From the NCBI GenBank assembly GCA_019044685.2, contig JAGTXX020000007.1, forward strand, positions 496,001-560,000: a stretch of DNA of 64,000 nucleotides, written 5' to 3'. How positions within the stretch are numbered: position 1 is the stretch's first letter; each line of letters begins with the position of its first letter. Below are positions 24,863 to 36,736 of the stretch, piece after piece. The notes under the pieces were generated by a model that saw nothing but the letters and a program-made list of their open reading frames with translations, ran no database searches and had not been told where the DNA came from. The DNA comes from Nannochloris sp. 'desiccata' (lineage: Eukaryota > Chlorophyta > Trebouxiophyceae > Chlorellales > Chlorellaceae). The translations under genes and the position numbers were made by a program.

Positions 24863-26191
24863 TTAAACATCCCCGAGAAGAGTAGGACCGTTATCTGATC
24901 CTGTAAGCCGACGCAGAGAAGCTGGGAATGGCGCGTTCGTAGTTTCTATCCGGGAAGAGCCATATTTTGCAGCTTTGTGTCTGTCAACATGCAAATCTGA
25001 GGAGACATCGATGGTGCAATTCCCACCTGTCAATATAATTCCGACTTTATTCAAACCTTCAAATTGTTTTCCGTGCAAGAACCGCGAGGAGAGAGCTGCA
25101 GCCAATGCTGTTGCAGCGCTAGGTTCAACGCTTACATTCAGCTCTGTCCTGCATAACAGCATTGCTTGAATAATTTCTTTTTCCTGAACAACGATCACGT
25201 CATCAACCAGATCTCGTACCAAAGGCCACGTTATATCACCAAGCCTGGCCAGCAGCCCATCTGCGATAGTTTCTGGCGTTGGTAAATATAGTAACCTCCC
25301 TGCAATCTTACTAGCAGCAACATCGGCGGCATTATTGGTGCCTTGTGGTTCTGCAGCAATTATTTTTATCCTAGGGCACACCGCCTTGATGGCAGCAGCA
25401 ATACCACCAATCAAACCGCCTCCTGATACGGGAGCAATGATGCAATCTAGATCATATGAAACCTGAAGCGCAAACGTATTCTGTTATAAAGACATACATA
25501 ATGACAGGATATGATAATGTACGCTTCGATACAAAAACAGTGTTTTATGGCGAGGAGTGCCATTATTTTTAACCGACGTACCTGTTCCAAGAATTCAAGC
25601 GCAACAGTGCCCTGCCCAGCAACTACCTGCATGGAATTTGACGAAGGAACAAATGTCGATCCAGTTTGCGCCTGGACTTGCGCACAGACAGCTTCACGAG
25701 CACAAACAGTTGGTTCACAGTATACCAGTTTCCCGCCATACTCATGTATCAGGTTTTGCTTTGATTTTGGAGAATTCCATGGCAGAACGACAGTCGCTGA
25801 ACATCCACGAAGACTAGATGCATAAGATAAAGCTATCCCATGGTTGCCTGCATGAAGTATTTCCAAAAATCCAGCGTGAGCACTTGTACTTGCGACTGCA
25901 TCATGAAAAGTAGTCTGCCAAAATATTCATAAGGTTTTTTTAAAGACCTGAACTATGTGTCACTACTCCCAAATTTGCTACATTGTCACTTAATGAGAAG
26001 AGCGCATTGCATGCTCCTCTAATTTTGAATGAACCAGTTTGCTGGAGGTGTTCACATTTGAAAGCCAAATCTTTGCCGGTCAACTGGTTTAGAGAAGGGA
26101 AACTCAGCACTGGTGTGACTTTAATATAAGGTGATATGCGCAAATAAGCTTCATTAATGCTATTAAGCAGGGAATTGCTCGACTTTAACAT
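24863..26191 (-). CDS. Serine racemase / threonine dehydratase-type PLP enzyme
   Basis: Exons 26191-25948, 25847-25582 and 25462-24863 encode 369 residues. It is a fold-type II PLP enzyme. The Schiff-base lysine is K56 in TGSFKIRGA, the junction of exons 1 and 2 rebuilds SSGNHGIALSYA, which binds substrate carboxylate, and SGGGLIGG grips the cofactor phosphate. GGNCTID near the C-terminus is the pyridine-contact strand. There is no C-terminal ACT domain, so it is not the isoleucine-feedback biosynthetic enzyme. Serine racemase, catabolic threonine dehydratase and hydroxyaspartate dehydratase are all compatible. No targeting peptide is obvious, so it is probably cytosolic. It is divergent from an amino-acid permease 341 bp away. 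Confidence 0.88.
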
Positions 26192-26532
26192 ATGGTTTTA
26201 CCAGTTGCAACTAAAATTTATATCAGATTCTGAAATGTGACAGCGGTTATTTTTGGCTTGAAGAGGGTCGTTTAAAAGCTATGTTGCTTCAAATAACAAC
26301 ATGACGCGGTGAAGCTCGCCTCCTACGGCTCCAAAAACCGGCGTGATAGGATTATGGGAGAATTATTGGAGAGAGGCCATGTTTCAGCTCAGCGCTCTAT
26401 ATTGTACCGCCCTGGAGCAGACACATTGACAAGTTATTGCTGTGTCCAATCCAGCATTTTGAAAGCGCCACGGCTCGCTGGCGTGACCACTGCAAGCCTC
26501 CGTATCCATTCCATTTGTCTCGAGTTTTTTAA
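26192..26532. promoter_or_regulatory. Divergent promoter between PLP enzyme and amino-acid permease
   Basis: 341 bp containing both start regions. No known motif recognised. The arrangement allows joint control of uptake and catabolism of an amino acid. Confidence 0.5.
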
Positions 26533-28707
26533 ATGACAGCGCCGCAACCGCAGTTTAGTATCAAATATCCAGATGGGAAGCCTAATGATAAAAAAGGTAG
26601 GAACGTGCACTGTGTGCAAAGCAGCATTTAATGCATGGCGTTCGAATTCGTGGCCAGTGTGAAATTTTGTAATTGAAGTGGCAGTGCACGTTTCATCCAT
26701 TAAAATATTCTGATAATTATTGCTGGATACATTAACGTAATTCGTGCAGGAAGTACTCGGACGGCATCCATGCACCTTTTTTCAATGATGGTCGGTCCTG
26801 CTGTGTTGTCTCTTCCAAGTGCTGCTTCCTGGCTAGGCTGGGTTGTGTCTCCCATCTTGATATGCGTATTTTATGCAATTTGCGTGCTGTCCAGTTACAT
26901 GCTGGTCTCAGTCTATGAAGTAAGATTATTTTTAGCTCGAAAAATGGCACAATCGTACAATAGTAGGATATCCAGACAGCATTGTCTTGACCTTGACGAA
27001 ATCGATCTGATTTATGTAGGTCAATGGTGTATTTCATTCCAGATACCATCAAGCAGTCCGACACATCCTGGTGAGTGACCATATCGATAGCGCCAACACT
27101 TTTTTTCTTTCGCCCTTGGGTTGCAACTACTTTATTTTTATTTAACTGACTTTGTTTTAATTCTAAAATTACATGCAGACACCTCGGCATGCCTTGGTCA
27201 TCAGCATCGTTCAATTTGTTGTGTTAATTTTGGTCTCTATTTCGAGAGTAATCACGGCAGCAACAGCGTTGCAAAACATGGCAAAGCTTGCGTGCGGCGG
27301 TGGCAGTGACTGCTTCAGCTCATATGCTGTTTTCTGTGCTGTATTTGGAGTAGTTGAAATCTTTCTCAGTCTAGTCCCAAGTTTAGACGACGCTGCTTGG
27401 ATTTCTACATTTGGCACCGCATGCAGCATGACATACTTGACAGTTACGATCGTTTTATCTTTAACTAAAGCTGGCAATTTGGGCGGCACGGCATTTGGAC
27501 GAACATCAACTTCAGCAAATAAAGCCTTCAATATGATGTCATCCTTGGGAAATCTTATGCAATCTTATAATTGTGCTCAAATGCTAATGGAGATTGAGGA
27601 TACAATGCACCAACCTGGAAGCGCTCCCGCACAGATGCACAAAGCTCTGTACTTTGCTCAAACTGCTGCTTTTTTTTTTTATTCCATGGTAATGGTTAGT
27701 GGGTACCTTGCATTTGGCAATGATGTGCAAGGGATGGTTTTATCTTCATTTGACTCACCTGTCTGGGCTCTGGCAATCGCCAACGCTTTATTGGCATTAA
27801 ATATGATGGCCAGCTTCCAAGTTGTTGCTCACGGTGTCTTTGAAACAATAGAAAGCCATATTAAGATGGTCCTCTTGCGTCGTCAATTACGCAAGGAGGG
27901 ACTTGATAACGATAGCGGCTCTCAAAATCTTTCTAATACTGCTGAATCCTTGGATCCTATCGCTGAAGCCGAGTTATCAGCCATCAACGAAGAGGAAAGT
28001 CTTACTCTAAGACCTCCAAGATTTGCTGACCTGAAATATTCTCCAAAGTACCAAATGTACTCCATGACCATGGGTTTTAATAAAGTATGTGAAGCCGGCG
28101 TTGAAAAGAGGCTGTACAACCAGCTTTCTATGAGCAGGAAACGCCCTCCATCCTCCACACAGACCCCGCCGTGTAGATCTACCGAAGCACGAGGCAAGCC
28201 TAAAACTTTGCAGCGGCAGTACACCACCAATTTTGAGGAATATGCAAACAGCTCTGCAAAGTTCACACGCTCTACCACCATGTTCCGCACAAATTGTGGC
28301 TTGGCAAATGAAGAAGTACCGCAAAACTCAGAGCATTTTGTGCTTCCCATTTGGATACGATTTATCCCACGTACCTTGTTTGTATTTCTTGTTACCGCTG
28401 TTGGAATAAGTTTGCCCAACTTTAAGGATTTTATTGGTTTCTTGGGTGCTTTCAAGTAAGTATATAGAGACTCACTAATTTGTGAATAAATAATAAGAAG
28501 TGCTCACAATGGTGTTTTCACCTTATCTCTTGCAGTTTCTTTCTGCTCAGCGTCTTCTGGCCAACATTGATGTACCGAAGAGTATTTCCTCCGAGCCGTC
28601 GCTTTGACATGCTTCTCAAAATAATTTTCGTTTTTGTTTTTCTTGTTGCAATTTGCGCTGCAACAGGATCACTTCGCAACATTGGGATTACATGGAGCCA
28701 GCTTTAA
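26533..28707 (+). CDS. AAAP-family amino acid permease
   Basis: Exons 26533-26596, 26750-26919, 27020-27070 (51 nt), 27179-28455 and 28536-28707 encode 577 residues. The assembled N-terminus MTAPQPQFSIKYPDGK..KKGSTRTASMHLFS runs into MMVGPAVLSLPSAASWLGWV, the hallmark first membrane helix of the amino acid/auxin permease family. The micro-exon supplies VNGVFHSRYHQAVRHIL between helices 2 and 3, matching the family loop. Later helices include VITAATALQ and MTYLTVTIVLSL. A long hydrophilic loop of about 140 residues before the last helices is larger than usual. A proton-coupled amino acid importer at the plasma or vacuolar membrane is likely. Substrate unknown. Confidence 0.88.
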
Positions 28708-28782
28708 GCTCAGATATGATACGTGCCTGTCCCAGCGATACGAAGTGTAGTGGGCATGTATTGTGGCTACTTGTGCCGCAAA

Positions 28783-28963
28783 GGTGCACCCCTCGCTCAA
28801 TCAAACTGGACGCAGCAGCCACTACTTCTTCGTGTGTACCAGCAGGTAGCCCAGTTAATCTCTGCAACTCAGATTCATTCGGGGCTAGGTACTTTATTAA
28901 TTGTAATAATTTATTTGTAATTGGGCTTTCTTCTTTTCCGACGTCCAGCACCACAGGCACTTC
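28783..28963 (-). pseudogene. Ribokinase fragment from segmental duplication
   Basis: Minus-strand sequence encoding VPVVLDVGKEESPITNKLLQ and PNESELQRLTGLPAGTHEEV matches residues about 200-255 of the intact fusion gene at 49418. It then jumps directly into sequence that lies upstream of that gene's start (compare 28985-29200 with 51757-51990). About 0.7 kb has been deleted. It has no start and no downstream partner, so it is a relic carried with the adjacent H2A-H2B pair. Confidence 0.9.
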
Positions 28964-29203
28964 AATCTGTCTGGATTTGCGTCGCACTTTTCAGAAATCA
29001 GCACCCAGTGGAAGTATTTGTTACAATGCGAGATCCAAAATAAATCTTCAGTGCTGATATTATTGATCATGTGTTGCTCTGCAAGAGGAGACTGGCAGCT
29101 GCCTGCTATCGCCCCGGGTACCCACTGTTCTGTTTTTACATACATATGCTTTCATTACTTCTGCTAATACTGTAACTATTGATCTGTCAGTTTCCTAAGA
29201 GGT

Positions 29204-29219
29204 GGTGTTTAATAACACC
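29204..29219 (-). terminator. Histone 3' stem-loop (H2A, first pair)
   Basis: The 16-nt hairpin 63 nt after the H2A stop. RNA-sense flanks are CAACT and ACCTCTTAGGAAA. Confidence 0.92.
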
Positions 29220-29282
29220 AGTTGTTTGGTTTTTTTTTATGTTGTTGAAGTAGGAGAGAAGAGAAGAGGCGGCGGTAAACGC

Positions 29283-29660
29283 TTACTCGTCCTTCTTGCC
29301 AGACTTCTTGGGGAGCAAGACAGCGTGGATGTTGGGGAGCACACCACCCTCGGCGATGGTGACACCGGCCAAGAGCTTGCTTAATTCCTCATCGTTGCGG
29401 ACAGCCAACTGGATGTGGCGGGGCACGATACGGGTCTTCTTGTTGTCGCGAGCGGCATTGCCAGAGAGTTCGAGAACCTCAGCAGCCAAGTACTCAAGGA
29501 CGGCAGCGAGGTACACGGGGGCACCAGCACCGATGCGCTCAGCATAGCGTCCCTTCTTGAGGTAACGAGCGACACGGCCAACAGGGAACTGAAGACCAGC
29601 CTTGGATGACTTGCTCACGGCCTTCTTGCCGGAGGATTTTCCTTTTCCGCGTCCAGACAT
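29283..29660 (-). CDS. H2A: Histone H2A (first H2A-H2B pair)
   Basis: Intronless, 125 residues, starting [15 protein letters not shown]. It has the canonical [20 protein letters not shown], acidic-patch residues in [21 protein letters not shown], and a short tail KKSGKKDE with no SQ motif, so it is a core H2A rather than H2A.X. Identical in protein to the other two copies. Confidence 0.99.
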   Translation of the reverse strand: MSGRGKGKSSGKKAVSKSSKAGLQFPVGRVARYLKKGRYAERIGAGAPVYLAAVLEYLAAEVLELSGNAARDNKKTRIVPRHIQLAVRNDEELSKLLAGVTIAEGGVLPNIHAVLLPKKSGKKDE

Positions 29661-29995
29661 GGTTGAGTAGGGTGAGTGGGTGGGTGTAGGTGTAAAACCA
29701 GAGAATAGATAAAGAAAAAGAAGCAGGGAGGGCATGACTATGTAAGCACCACCTCTGTGAAGTGGAGGCCTGAGAAGCCAGGGATGGCCAGGACCCGGAT
29801 AGGTGTGCCACCAAAATCGACCACACCTATCCGGGCTAGGCCCGGTGCTGGCTTGTGAGGGCTCAATTTGAAAGCCTGGAAGGCCTCTGAACCTCAGTGA
29901 AGGTCTATATACTTGCCACACCCTTTCCACTGCCCCTTTATCCTAATAATCTTGGTTACCACTTTGTGTCACCTACCCCCCACAACTCCATCACA
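29661..29995. promoter_or_regulatory. Bidirectional H2A-H2B promoter with back-to-back boxes (first pair)
   Basis: ACCCGGATAGGTGTGCCA (29793-29810) and CCACACCTATCCGGG (29821-29835) lie 10 bp apart, with orientation opposite to that in the H3-H4 promoters. GCCAGGGATGGCC and GGCCCGGTGCTGGC flank them. CTATATACTT is the TATA candidate on the H2B side. Confidence 0.85.
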
Positions 29996-30535
29996 ATGGC
30001 TCCCACCTCCGGAAAGAAACCTGCTGCCAAGAAGGCCGTCAAGAAGGACGCCTCTAAGAAGAAGTCCAAGAAGGGTGTTGAATCCTACAAGCTCTACATC
30101 TTCAAGGTGTTGAAGCAGGTGCACCCCGATACCGGTATCTCCTCCAAGGCCATGGCCATCCTCAACTCCTTCATTGCCGACCAGTTCGAGAAGATCGCCT
30201 CCCAGGCTGCTCAGGTTAGTAGTATCGTATCTCTATCTTTGGTTGGTTGATTGAGGGAATTAATATGGGGGTCAGAGCTATTTTGGACCTCCCAGCCTTC
30301 AGATCACTCTTTCCGCTTGCGTGGTAACAACACCGTCTGAACACACTTACGAACATTATTCTCACCTCGTTATTCTCTCTCTTTTCCCTTTCTACAGCTT
30401 GCTCGCGTCAACAAGAAGCCCACTCTTACTTCTCGCGAAATCCAGACTGCCGTCCGCCTCGTCCTCCCCGGTGAGCTTGCCAAGCACGCCGTCTCTGAGG
30501 GCACCAAGGCCGTGACCAAGTTCACCTCTGCCTAA
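29996..30535 (+). CDS. H2B: Histone H2B (first pair)
   Basis: Exons 29996-30214 and 30398-30535 give 118 residues. The lysine-rich tail is followed by [20 protein letters not shown] and, after the phase-0 intron at codon 73, [32 protein letters not shown] at the end includes the ubiquitinated lysine context. The intron differs slightly among the three copies. Confidence 0.99.
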
Positions 30536-30584
30536 GCGCCTGGCTCTTTGTATTCTATACAAACCAAAACCAAACAATTCAACT

Positions 30585-30600
30585 GGTGTTATTAAACACC
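30585..30600 (+). terminator. Histone 3' stem-loop (H2B, first pair)
   Basis: The 16-nt hairpin 50 nt after the stop, flanked by ATTCAACT and ACCTATTAGGAAA. Confidence 0.92.
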
Positions 30601-31033
30601 ACCTATTAGGAAACACTACACAGAATATACAGGATTAAATTACTGCCTCTCAGTATCAAAGAAAGAAAAACTCTGGACCCCCGCAGACTACAGTCGGCCA
30701 TTATTATTCCTGGCTAATAGAGTGTTTCTTTCTGATCTCAGAGAGCTACATAGTAGTTTATTATTAATTACAATTAATTACAATGATGGTTTAAAGTTAT
30801 TATAGCAAAAGAATATTGTTAGTCTCTCTCAAATTTTTTGTTCTTCTCAAAACCGGCCGGAGCTGCTGCTCCCTGAAAATAGGAGAGGAGCTCTTGAAAA
30901 TAAAATCAGAGTAACGTTAAAGTTGTTATTATCCCTCAAAGTCATGTATAGTAATACCAGTTCCTGTAAAAATCATAAAACTAAATCATAAATAGTAGAT
31001 GGTTAAATAATAATTTTCTAGTAACCTTTTCTT
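30601..31033. other. Intergenic, 433 bp, convergent 3' flanks of H2B and MYB genes
   Basis: AT-rich with TTAATTACAATTAATTACAA near 30765. No gene seen. Confidence 0.55.
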
Positions 31034-33327
31034 TCATCGTGCTTTAGGCACGGCCAGCGCCCCAAGCAGTGTATCTATATCCTGAGCCGAGTACTGAGGT
31101 GCGATCACAGGGATATCACTTAAGCCTGCCCTACCACGACCAGTCCCACCCCTACTCCCAATAGCTCCACCATCACCAACAGGACCACCACTCAAGCCGC
31201 CCCCTCTCCTTAAAGATCTTCCCGAGGAGTGTTGACGCACCAATGCTTCTGCCATTGCCGCCGCAGCAAGAGCAGCTTCTTTGTTTCTGATTTCATTATC
31301 TACAGCTGCAATAGCTGCATCAGCAGCTTCTGTAAAGGCGGAGGTAACTCTATCAGAAGAGGATCTCGTTTTGCCGGAGGGGTTGCTGTGTAACGAGCCA
31401 GAGAGGCCAAGCGGTAGTGATCCCATGCCCGCAGCTGCTGCAGCACCAAAGCCAAGCGAGAGAGAACGTTGATTTCCGAGCCCTAAAGAGAGCATACGTT
31501 GTAATTCATTGGCAGTGCCACCTACACCAGCACCAGAAGGTTGCTGCTGATCCAAGAACATCATCAAGGCATCATTGCCGTTGCTGGCAGCATTACCTAA
31601 TTGTTGTTGCCATTGCTGTTGCCGCAATTCTGCCGAGTCTCTAACCTGAGAAAACAGCCTAGCAAGTAAATCACGTTGTCCGCTGCTTAATCCGCTGCTT
31701 CCACTGCTCAAACTTGGGTGTAAGCTGCCGCTATTGTCCACTTTGCTGCGGCGGGCACTTAGCTTCTCGCTCTCGTTGGATTCTCTACCATTCAAATTGC
31801 TGTTGTTGTTATTATTGTTCTTCGCGATCGACCCACCCGCAACCTCTATTCCTGGAAGATCCCTTGCTACTCCAGCTGGCAGTTCCGCAGTGGCGGAGTT
31901 GAGCCAATTTAACAAATCATTTATCGATAAACTCGAGTTAATATTCGCAGCAGCTGTGGTGTTCGTGGCAGCATTGCTCATAGTATTTGTAGTAGCAGCG
32001 ATTGTACCTCCAAATCCGCCGACAGCTCCAGAAAGATGGGCGTTGAGACTAATACCTGCTGGTAAAGCACCATTTTGTGCCACAGCTCGTCCTCGTCCTC
32101 GTCCTCGACCTCGACCACCACCAGCGGCACCACTGCCACCACCTTGAGTTCCTATTTGTCCCCCACTTCCACTACCATCAGAAAGCCTTAAACTATCAGG
32201 AATCCAGTCTATTCCACTAGAAAGCAACGCATTTAAAGCCATGCTTCCTTCTCGAGGGAGCTCAGCAACTTCAATTTGAAAAGGGGCGCCTTTGGCGTTC
32301 AATTGCTGCGCCATGAGTAATTCTTGTTGAGTCAACGTGCCTGGTGGGACGACAATACTGACAGGAAGGGTCTCTCCTGGTGCTCCCCCAACAGCTCCTC
32401 CTCTTCTAGACGCTATCTGATCAAAAGGAGTTGGAAGAAGGTCAATACCGATATCTGATTGCCGCCGGCCACCACCGCCACCTCCAGTTAATCCACTGGC
32501 ACTGCCTCCTCCTGCCCTATAAGGACCTAATCTAGATGGCTGACGACCTGAGCTACCTTCATTCAATGATGCAGTTGCTCTGCTGGTACCACCACTACCA
32601 CGACCACTACCCGCAGCTGGTCCTGCTCCCCGTCGTGGCCTCTTTCTAGCTCTCTGCTTGCCACCTTCTTCCGAAAAACCATCTGAAAACTCGTCTTCAT
32701 ATTGCTCATCATCTTCATCTGCAAATTGACGCGTTCTGGTGCCTCTACGGACACCCACAGTCGTTATAGGACTTTCTTCCTCAGCTAGCTCAGGCTGTTT
32801 TTTGCATAAAGCATGCCATCTGTTCTTTACTGCGTTATCTGTACGATCTCCAAATCGTTTACTAATTTGAGTCCATTTATTTCCCAGTTCACGGTGATAT
32901 TTGACTAACTGAGCGTCTTCTGAAGGGGTCCAAGAAGTAGCTTTTGCCTCCATGTCAACGCTATTTTTCCATCGGCGACGGCATTGTTTGCTACTTTTTG
33001 ATTGAATGATGGAGGCAATGAGAGACCATTTCTTGGTGCCGTGTTCCTGGATTAGTGAACGCAGCAGCGCATCCTCCTGTAAGAAAAGAAGAAAAGAAAA
33101 AAGGAAAAGTTGAGAACGAGGACAGGCAGAGAGCGGTGAAGAAATAAATACAATAATAAAGTAGAGAGAGGGGGAGAGAGAGAGAAAAGAAGCCAAATTT
33201 CTTTTATTTCTGATCTGATAAGTATTATTTTTCCAATCTTGCTCTATATAGATCAAAACAGCTATTATTGATACATTTCGTTTCACTAAAGACGCACCTC
33301 GGCGGTCCACGCCAGCATGCTTGGCAT
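31034..33327 (-). CDS. R2R3-type MYB transcription factor
   Basis: Exons 33327-33298 (10 codons) and 33076-31034 give 690 residues. The junction rebuilds WTAEEDALLRSLIQEHGTKKW. Repeat R2 ends KQCRRRWKN. R3 is SWTPSEDAQLVKYHRELGNK followed by WTQISKRFGDRTDNAVKNRW. The wording HGTKKW and QCRRRW recalls the FOUR LIPS/MYB88 and CDC5-like cell-cycle MYBs rather than typical plant R2R3 regulators. The remaining 580 residues are low complexity (Gly, Ser, Asn, Gln, Ala) with an RGRGRGRG segment. Nuclear sequence-specific DNA binding is expected. Whether it regulates the surrounding histone genes is not shown. Confidence 0.88.
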
Positions 33328-34435
33328 GTTGTAAGCAGTTTTGGGTTGTTACCCTCTCTACAAATCAATCAGAAGTCTTGGCAATGCCGTCGAGAATACC
33401 CAAATTTCCCTGCAAAGCGAAAATTAATTCATACAGAGGTTTATGTGAATCAAAGCATAGACACTAAACATTAGTGATTCAATTATATGAAAAAGGTTGG
33501 CAGGACTCTGCCCTGGTGCATTGTCCAATTCATGAGTAGATTTGTATATTCTGTAAGCGCAGCTACGATACCTTTTGTTTCCACACAGCCACTAATTTCC
33601 GTATTGCGTCCTATGCAATGAATCTCTCCTAATGGTTGCAAGAAGGGTAGCTTGGCCACTAGTCCTAGGTTTCACAGGAAAAATACCCTATAACATGTAA
33701 TATTTGAAAGCCACCCTGCCGGTGTATGGTAAAAGGCCGCGTCGGTACGCCTAATCATTAGATTGAATCTGCCTTCCTTTCCTTGCAATTCAAAGTTTGC
33801 CACAGAAGAGCTATAGATCCTGCTATAAGAGAGGAAGTAATGGGCGCGGTATGCACATCACCAGACACCAGTATGTGGATTCAGCCAGATAAGAGGCGAT
33901 GCCAGCCAACGTGCGGTGGGCATTTTGTAAGGCCCGCTCGGCCTTCTCGCCCCGCCACCGCCTTTAATGATAAGAGAAAGGCACTCAACTAGAATTCCAC
34001 ATTTATTCAATCTTGCAGTTAGATACGTGTACCATCAAAATACCTAGAAACACTTGCATTATCTACTTGCAAACAGAAATTCTCTCGAAACTGGGTGCAC
34101 TGTGATCACTAGCGGCAGAGATCACACTGCTCGAGCTAGAATAACTTTCCAAAACTCGTTCCGCAAACCCCTGCAGGGCTCTTACATAAATCCGTGTCGC
34201 TAGTGGTTGGTCTAAGCCTGTAATTGCAAAGAATTTTGTATTTAACACTTTTGCTCCTTTTGGTCGTTGTTTCAAACACTGTTTGAATTGAACAAAGGGT
34301 TTTCAACTCTGAAGCTCATCCATTTTTGAAAGAAATTATCTGAGAGATTTGCATTTTAGAACATACCAACTATATTACTATCAAACCCGGAGGGCGTGTA
34401 AACAAGACTACGTTCAAGGCGAAACAAATTAGAAG
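33328..34435. other. Spacer, 1.1 kb, with one unassigned minus-strand frame
   Basis: A frame of about 74 codons near 34290-34063 (minus) includes KVLNTKFFAITGLDQPLATR. It lacks an ATG, and a TGA stands just upstream. It may be an exon or relic. Otherwise this is the divergent promoter region of the MYB and UBX genes. Confidence 0.3.
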
Positions 34436-36736
34436 ATGGAAGACGATGATCTGGCAAACTTCGTGGGTATCACGGGGGCTACCGAGTCCCAAGCTTTGCA
34501 AATGCTAGAAGCCACGGGCTTCAACCTGCAAGAAGCGATTGAGCTATTTTTCGCTGCTGGTGGGGATGTGGGTGCTGCTGTTCCCCCTGCTGGTGCGGCC
34601 GCTGCCCCTCTTTCTGCAGAGTTTATGGACGAGCCTGAAGATGACGAAGCCCTTGCCCGCCGCCTGCAAAAGTACGTTTGCTATAATACCTAGAGTGTAG
34701 TAGGAGTTCACTGCCGATAATTTTTTTTTTTCAAACTCCCTTTCTTGTTTACTCAGCCTCTTCTGCCGTCGCTCTTCCCTTTTTTTTTTTCTCTTTCTCT
34801 CTCATATCCCCCCCTTCCCTCTTTATCATTTTCCACAGTGAAGCAAATGCTGCTGCTCCCATGGGAGGAGCTGGTCAGGAAGAAGAAGTCCGTGCCCCAC
34901 TCCCATCTAAAGTAGAGCGTCTTTATGGTGATTTTCATCAACCAGGTGCTGCTCGTGTCTCTCGAGGCAATAACACCACTCCTCACACTGCTCTAGATGC
35001 CTTCCGTGACTTTAGGTAAGCGGATTTTTGTACCATGAAAACATATACTACTATATATTCTGTGTTTCCACCTTTTTTTCATGTATAGCTCTGTTCATTT
35101 CAGAAGTTATCTGCTCCAAATTTTGAACTTTTTTTTAATTTTATTTCATCTTTCTTTTCTCCTTTCCCGTGGACGACAGTGGCAACGCTGAAGTTGGGGG
35201 AAGTAGTTCGGGCCAATCAAATCGTCTCGCGTCTATGTTTGAGCCTCCTAGGGATCTCTTATTCAATGGAAATTTCGAAGAAGCAAAGGCCTATGCTGCA
35301 TCTCAAGGAAAATGGCTGGTAAGAGACAAAATCTCTATATTTGCCCTCGTAATACCCGCCACCTCTTTTTTTTTTTTTTTTTTTTTCCTAAACGAACCTA
35401 CCCTTAAACTCCCCTTCTCGCACCTTGACTACTATCCGTACAGATAGTCAATCTTCAAAGTACCACCGAATTTGCCTCCCACCAACTCAACAGGGACACG
35501 TGGCGGGATCCTAGCGTCCACGCTTTGGTCGAATCGTCGTTTATCCTTTTTCAAGCTTACGATGTTACAGACGAAGGGCAGAAATTGTGTACTTTTTATA
35601 ATGCATATGAGATACCAGCGACGCTAGTGCTGGACCCTGTCACTGGTGCTCCAATGAGACACTGGACTGGATTCTTGGCTTCTGAAAGGTGAGACAAAAA
35701 AAAAACATTTCATCATTCATTCACTTATTTATCTATGTATTGATGCTGCTTTTTGGTACAAAGCCAGCATTTTTCGTATTCCTTATCTTTCTTCCTGTTC
35801 TAATTAATCCTCTTATTAATATAAGAATAACCTTTATTATTTTCAAATATTCAGAATGGCTGAGAACCTTTCGCCATTTTTGGATACCGCCTTTACCGAC
35901 CCTGGAGCAGCTCGATTAGCAGCATCTATGAAGAGGAAACAAGCAGGCATGGTGCGTAGTGTTGCATATAACGTAGTGAAGTCTAGTGTATTCAAACTTA
36001 ATTAATTAGAATTTGATTTGATGGTTATTATTAAATAAAAAAGGGGAAAAAATGATGCTGGCGGTGTTTTGTTTTTCAACTTTTTTTTTTGAAAATTTTG
36101 CAGGCTGGTGTTGGTGTTGTTGTTCCTTCTAATGGCAGTGGCAATGGCCGTGCTCGTGGTGGTATAGTAGCGTCAGGAGCAGCGAATGAAGATGAAGAGC
36201 TACAAGCTGCGATTGAAGCGAGTATGTCTGGTGGAAGGCCTAGCAAGGAAGCAGCAGCAGTGGTCAAGGCACCTGCTGTGGTGGTAAAGGCTGCTGCTGA
36301 GCCTGAGCCTCCTGCTAAGTCTGCTGGGCCTCGTCCAGAGGAAGTAGCTGCTGAAGCAGCTACAAGGTTACCTGAAGAACCTAGTGGTCCAGAAGGATGC
36401 CGTATTGGTAAGCAAAAAGTTTCTTTTTGATTTTGACTTTTTGATTTGACGTTGCTGTTCGTTAAAAATGAATGCCGTCTATTTACACCCTTTTTCTATC
36501 TCTCTGCAGCTGTTCGTTTCCCAGATGGCGGCCGTCAACAACGCCGTTTCCCTCGTAATTCTCCTCTCTCCTGCGTCCATGATTGGTGTTTGACTGTATC
36601 GATGGAGGCTGCAGCGGGTAGACCCTTCTTTTTATCGGAGGCCGTACCTGGTTCCCCTCCTCTCGTAGATTTAGAGCAGAGCCTAGAATCAACTGGCGTT
36701 GCAGATGCAATGCTCGTTATGAAGTGGAGTGATTAA
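34436..36736 (+). CDS. UBA-UAS-UIM-UBX protein (UBXN7/FAF-like)
   Basis: Seven exons (34436-34671, 34839-35015, 35180-35318, 35444-35688, 35855-35951, 36104-36407, 36510-36736) encode 474 residues. Order: N-terminal UBA-like domain (NFVGITGATESQALQMLEAT), UAS thioredoxin-like domain (about 150-285, with LFNGNFEEAKAYAASQGKWL), a UIM (EDEELQAAIEASM, about 327-340) and a C-terminal UBX domain (from about 400, VRFPDGGRQQRRF). Such proteins link ubiquitinated clients to the Cdc48/p97 ATPase. The UBX loop that normally reads FPR reads VPG here, so p97 contact may be altered. Confidence 0.9.

Noticed and set aside
26936..27060. Reading through after helix 2 of the permease (YEVRLFLARKMA)
   Set aside because: The spliced version restores the family loop VNGVFHSRYHQAVRHIL. 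The read-through ends in a stop without helix 3.
29381..29609. Several 60-95 codon frames overlapping the histone genes
   Set aside because: Shadow frames produced by the biased histone codon use. They recur at each copy with the same offset.
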